Source of the DNA: Pseudomonadales bacterium | Lineage (GTDB): Bacteria > Pseudomonadota > Gammaproteobacteria > Steroidobacterales > Steroidobacteraceae | DNA length: 5,407 bases | Assembly: GCA_020442965.1 (NCBI GenBank) | Contig: JAGRJB010000184.1 | Location: forward strand, 1 to 5,407 | Direction of reading: 5' to 3' | Part shown: one piece after another, positions 5,397-5,407 of the stretch | Layout: every line of letters begins with the position of its first letter | Numbering within the stretch: the stretch's first letter is position 1 | Translations under genes and position numbers: made by a program | Notes under the pieces: generated by a model | Database searches by the model: none | Seen by the model: only the letters and a program-made list of their open reading frames with translations | Told to the model about the DNA's origin: nothing

Positions 5397-5407
5397 AATC
5401 GCATGCG

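Overview
This window is GC-rich, densely coding bacterial DNA that looks like a proteobacterial chromosome. The clues are a Sec/Lsp lipoprotein of a TRAP transporter, a DmeF-type metal efflux protein, a DUF1838 protein and short intergenic gaps. A gammaproteobacterium is plausible, but no rRNA or other phylogenetic marker is present, so this is only an impression. I see no tRNA, CRISPR array, insertion sequence or phage gene.

Layout. Bases 1-229 hold no convincing gene. They carry a strong inverted repeat (123-173, with a perfect 26-bp palindrome at its core), then a consensus TATAAT box, which should drive the first gene. Bases 230-1306 (+) encode a TRAP-type (DctP family) solute-binding lipoprotein. 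Its membrane partners (DctQ/DctM) are not in the window. Tail to tail with it, and overlapping it by 56 bp, is the end of a three-gene minus-strand operon. Read in the direction of transcription, the operon is: a DmeF-like cation diffusion facilitator (4327-3368), an N2227-family (carnosine N-methyltransferase-like) SAM methyltransferase with extra N- and C-terminal domains (3371-1959), and a six-helix membrane protein of unknown function (1928-1251). The first two genes overlap by four bases (GTGA), and the second and third are about 30 bp apart. A 166-bp divergent region (4328-4493) separates the operon from a plus-strand exported DUF1838 protein (4494-5396).

How they may work together. The transporter exports divalent metal (Co2+, Ni2+ or Zn2+ in known relatives). 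The methyltransferase is translationally coupled to it and belongs to the family whose eukaryotic member methylates the imidazole of carnosine, a metal-binding dipeptide. Metal export and modification of a histidine-like, metal-binding ligand may therefore be linked. This is the most interesting hypothesis here, and it is inference from gene order and family membership only. The TRAP binding protein and the DUF1838 gene have their own promoters and need not belong to the same pathway.
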